Source: Microbispora hainanensis
GTDB taxonomy: Bacteria; Actinomycetota; Actinomycetes; Streptosporangiales; Streptosporangiaceae
Assembly (NCBI RefSeq): GCF_036186745.1
Contig: NZ_CP108086.1
Location: forward strand, 2,728,001 to 2,792,000
Reading direction: 5' to 3'
DNA: 64,000 bases
The notes under the pieces are model-generated. The model was not told where the DNA came from and did not search any database. It was given only the letters and a program-made list of their open reading frames with translations. The position numbers were made by a program, and so were the translations under genes. Below are positions 61,522-64,000 of this stretch, in pieces; the first letter of the stretch is position 1, and each line of letters opens with the position of its first letter.

Positions 61522-61700
61522 GCCCCAGACACGGAGGCCCAGACGCGGAGGCCCAGACGCGGAGGCCCGGACATGGGGCCCGGACATGGGGCCCGGACAT
61601 GGGGCCCGGACATGGAGCCCTGGCATGAAGACCTGGACACGAGGCCCGGACACGAGGCCCGGACATGGGGGCTCGGACCCGGAGGCCCGGACTCGGACGA
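61522..61700. repeat. 12-bp tandem repeat array after the TadE-like gene
   Basis: The unit CCCGGACATGGG and variants (CCCAGACGCGGA, CCCGGACACGAG) recur roughly a dozen times. Because the period is a multiple of three, several frames stay open across it, but none has a sensible start. It separates the TadE-like gene from the helicase/secretion-neighbour TadE-like gene. Confidence 0.85.
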
Positions 61701-61741
61701 TCTGGCATTGGGCCGACCTGGAGGATCGCGGATAGCGGGGC

Positions 61742-62137
61742 ATGTGGATGAGCAGATCGCAGGCATGCAGGGGTCCGGCGAGCTTCGGGCGGGAACGCGG
61801 CTCGGCGACCATCTGGACGATCGCCCTCATGATCTCCGTCTGGGCGGCGGCGATGGTCGTCGTCCAGGTGGGCGTCGCTCGGGTCGCGCGACACCGAGCG
61901 CAGAGCGCCGCCGACCTCAGCGCGCTCGGGGCCGCTCGCGTGGCGCTGGCCGTGCCGGACGAGGCGTGTCATCGAGCGGAAGCGATCACGGTCGCCAACG
62001 GCGCGGTGCTGCGGTCGTGCTCGCTGTCGGGTGGTGTCGCCGAGATCGTGGTGACCATGCGGTTCGCGGTCCCCCTCCTCGGTTCCGCGACGGCCACCGC
62101 CTCCGCATCCGCCGGTCCGGTCGGTGCCCCGGCATGA
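61742..62137 (+). CDS. Rv3654c-like TadE-type protein (helicase/secretion-neighbourhood family)
   Basis: The 131-residue product has the ERGSATIWTIALMISVWAAA helix typical of this family. A VARVARHRAQSAADLSALGA segment and a Cys-containing domain (DEACHRAEAITVANGAVLRS) follow. Family members are small secreted or anchored proteins that end the Tad locus. An alternative ATG lies six bases downstream. Confidence 0.8.
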   Translation: MWMSRSQACRGPASFGRERGSATIWTIALMISVWAAAMVVVQVGVARVARHRAQSAADLSALGAARVALAVPDEACHRAEAITVANGAVLRSCSLSGGVAEIVVTMRFAVPLLGSATATASASAGPVGAPA

Positions 62138-62202
62138 GTCGGTGCCCCGGCATGCGAAGACCGGCCCGGTGGGCGGATCAGCGTGCGGCGAAGAACAAGA
62201 CT

Positions 62203-62238
62203 GCTCTCTCCCGGAGATCCGCTCTCTCCCGGAGATCC
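62203..62238. repeat. Exact tandem duplication of 18 bp
   Basis: GCTCTCTCCCGGAGATCC occurs twice without mismatch (62203-62220, 62221-62238), just before the amidase relic. Confidence 0.85.
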
Positions 62239-62279
62239 GCCCTAGGTTCGGCAGCCATGGCGGGCGAAAGGAGTGCACG

Positions 62280-62548
62280 GTGACGGAGCTCTGGGAGATG
62301 GCGGCGAGCGACCTGGCCGAGCTCGTCAGGGGCGGGGAGGTGTCGTGCCGCGAGGCGATCGAGGCCCATCTGCGACGCATCGAGGCGGTGAACCCACGGG
62401 TGAACGCGGTGGCGGTGCCGATCGCCGAACGCGGCGGGTTCCACAGGCGGTGCAGATCATCGGTCCCCGATTCCGAAAGGATCTCTGCCTCGCGGCGGTG
62501 GCCGCCATCGAAGCCGCGGGCCCGCCGCTGACACCCGTTGAGCCGTGA
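62280..62548 (+). pseudogene. Amidase remnant with a large internal deletion
   Basis: The first 50 or so codons from GTG 62280 (TELWEMAASDLAELVRGGEV, then RIEAVNPRVNAVAVP) are the N terminus of an amidase-signature (GatA-type) enzyme. From about 62445 the sequence jumps, in another frame, to the C terminus (VQIIGPRFRKDLCLAAVAAI, ending PLTPVEP). The entire catalytic core with the GGSSGG motif is missing, so about 1.1-1.2 kb was deleted. Confidence 0.85.
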
Positions 62549-62758
62549 TGAGGCCTTATCGGCCGGTCAGGCGCGACCTGGCACAGAGCGCATCTGGATC
62601 TTCCGCATCTGGGGCTGCTTCTGTCGCAATAGAATCACGACTTCTTAGACACAAGGTCCAAGAGCGGACGGCTGGCGTAAAGTGCCGCGTACTCTCAGTC
62701 GCCGTTCGTGTTCGGCCGATGCAGCCGGGGCGGACGGTTCTGTACGAAGGGATGCGTC

Positions 62759-64000
62759 GTGACCAGGGTTCGCAGGCTGGGCACAACGGCGTTGATCGGT
62801 CTGGCGGCTCTGACGTGCACGCCGATGATCGGTGCCGCACCCGCGAACGCGGCCGACGCCGAGATCCTGTCTCCCGCGGACGGGGAGGTCGTCAAGTCGT
62901 CCGGCGCGGTGGCCGTGTCCGCGAAGACGGACTGGTACCAGATCAGCATGGCCCTGTACGTCGAGGGACCGTCCATATCCCGGCAGAAGATCGCTTCGGG
63001 TGGCGCGAACCAGACGATCAGCGGAGCCTTCGACCCTGGCAACGCCCCCAACGGCACGTTCACGGTCAGTCTGTTCGGCGAGGTCACGCACAAGACCTAC
63101 GCCACCTCGACCTTTGTGCTCAGCCGCCCGCCGGAGGCTCCCGCCGGGGTCGAGGCGCAGCTCAAGAATCCTTCGACAGTCCTGGTCCGCTGGGCGAAGG
63201 GCGCCGAGCCGGATCTCCAGTCGTACGAGATCGCCTCGGTCAAGGCCGGTAAGTCCGGCTCCGTTTCCGCCGACTCCGCCTGCTCCGGTTCGATCTGTCA
63301 GACGAGCATGGCGCTTCCGGCCGGCCTGGGCGGGCAGAAGGTGGACGTCTCCGTCCGTGCGTACCGATCGGACGGCACAGGCGGCACCGTCGCCTCTCAG
63401 CGCTCCTCGGCCGCGTACGTGACCATTCCCGCTCCGAAGGCGTCCCCGAGCCCCTCGCCGAAGCCGTCGAAGAAGCCGGTCCGGTCGGCGGCCAGGCCAC
63501 CCGCCGTCCACACTCCGAAGACGCATCAGTCCGCCGCCGTGCCGAACCCGGAACCGGCACTGCCCAAGGACACCAAGCTGCCGAAGCTCACGCTGCCGGA
63601 GGCGAACGGCGGCAGTGACCAGACCGAGCCGGTGGTCGTCCCGGAGAAGGCCGACGACCCGAAGATGACGGCTCAGTCGTCTTTCCTGCCGCTCGGCGGG
63701 CTGAGCTTCGGCGTGTACGTCGCCCTCGCCGTCGTCCTGCTCCTCACAGGCGCGAACCTGGGCGCCTGGCTGCGGCGCAAGGGCCTGACGAGTGACAGCG
63801 CGGGCGCGGGACGATCCGGCGGTCCGGAGCCGCGGCCGCTGACAGGACAGACGGGCGCCTCACCTGAGGCCGCCATGGTGGCGAGTGGCGCGGCCGCGTT
63901 GAGTGCCGGCGCCACGGCGAAGGCCCGGGGGAAGGCGCCCCTGCGACGTCCCTCCGTCATCCTGGCCAGGCCGAAGGCCCGCGAGAGTCTCCCGGAGACG
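62759..64000 (+). CDS. Secreted wall/membrane-anchored protein with FN3-like domain (partial)
   Basis: GTG 62759 follows GAAGGG. The 414 visible codons run off the window without a stop. A signal peptide (ALIGLAALTCTPMIGAAPAN) is followed by an Ig-like segment (about 35-115) and an FN3-like domain (RPPEAPAGVEAQLKNPSTVL onward). A Pro/Lys/Ser-rich linker (about 225-300) and a membrane helix (GVYVALAVVLLLTGANLGAW) follow, ending in a basic cytoplasmic tail. It is probably an envelope protein of unknown role. Confidence 0.75.
   Translation, partial: MTRVRRLGTTALIGLAALTCTPMIGAAPANAADAEILSPADGEVVKSSGAVAVSAKTDWYQISMALYVEGPSISRQKIASGGANQTISGAFDPGNAPNGTFTVSLFGEVTHKTYATSTFVLSRPPEAPAGVEAQLKNPSTVLVRWAKGAEPDLQSYEIASVKAGKSGSVSADSACSGSICQTSMALPAGLGGQKVDVSVRAYRSDGTGGTVASQRSSAAYVTIPAPKASPSPSPKPSKKPVRSAARPPAVHTPKTHQSAAVPNPEPALPKDTKLPKLTLPEANGGSDQTEPVVVPEKADDPKMTAQSSFLPLGGLSFGVYVALAVVLLLTGANLGAWLRRKGLTSDSAGAGRSGGPEPRPLTGQTGASPEAAMVASGAAALSAGATAKARGKAPLRRPSVILARPKARESLPET

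Noticed and set aside
1-64000. CRISPR arrays
   Set aside because: The tandem repeats found have periods of 11-18 bp without unique spacers of CRISPR size, and no cas genes are present.

Overview
The window is high-GC DNA with GTG starts, many ATGA/GTGA stop-start overlaps, a WhiB regulator, DUF397/XRE pairs and a 6C RNA. It comes from a filamentous-type actinobacterium, most plausibly Streptosporangiales or a relative (inference from gene content, not from a database search).

The window has two halves that meet at a tRNA-Pro(CGG) gene (35418-35494, minus strand). To the right (35.5-64 kb) is a conserved actinobacterial core. Its order matches, from established knowledge, the Mycobacterium tuberculosis Rv3683-Rv3654c block: metallophosphoesterase, penicillin-binding protein, WhiB, two ArsA-type ATPases, a DUF4177-like mini-gene, RidA, NUDIX, metallo-beta-lactamase, Crp, endonuclease III, CoA-type NUDIX, MarP-like protease, epoxide hydrolase-like protein, holin-like membrane protein, acetyl-CoA synthetase, Fic-like protein, 6C RNA, and then the Ssd/TadA/TadB/TadC/DUF4244/TadE pilus-type locus. 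A decayed amidase and an incomplete secreted anchored protein end the window.

To the left (1-35.4 kb) lies accessory DNA. It starts with a second, unrelated Tad-like secretion operon (minus strand, 5.3 kb to 1). The leading lipoprotein gene of that operon is split by a complete ISAs1-family element with a perfect 10-bp target duplication. A zone of gene decay follows (frameshifted NUDIX and exonuclease genes and a relic copy of the lipoprotein leader), then a SIS/BtpA pair, a DUF397/XRE pair, a regulator-like protein, an asparaginase and a PPC-domain protein.

The most interesting part is 16.6-27.2 kb. A two-gene operon (16627-18167) with AT-rich codons and TTA codons encodes a protein of unknown function and a Mrr-like PD-(D/E)XK nuclease. 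Beyond a CYTH-like protein and a NUDIX hydrolase, a nine-gene minus-strand operon runs queE, queD, folE, TGT/DpdA-like transglycosylase, nucleoside phosphorylase-like protein, dTMP kinase-like protein, DUF2797, methyltransferase, NUDIX. The first three make 7-carboxy-7-deazaguanine (CDG). No queC is present, so the operon looks designed to use CDG itself, for a modified nucleic acid or a modified nucleoside. The QueE cysteine motif is also unusual (CX3CX5C).

From 27.8 to 33.1 kb is an insertion-sequence cluster: one IS3-family element and two direct IS256-family copies, one of which is inserted in a secreted propeller-like gene with an 8-bp duplication. Small PH-like, membrane and possible EACC1-like genes fill the stretch up to the tRNA.
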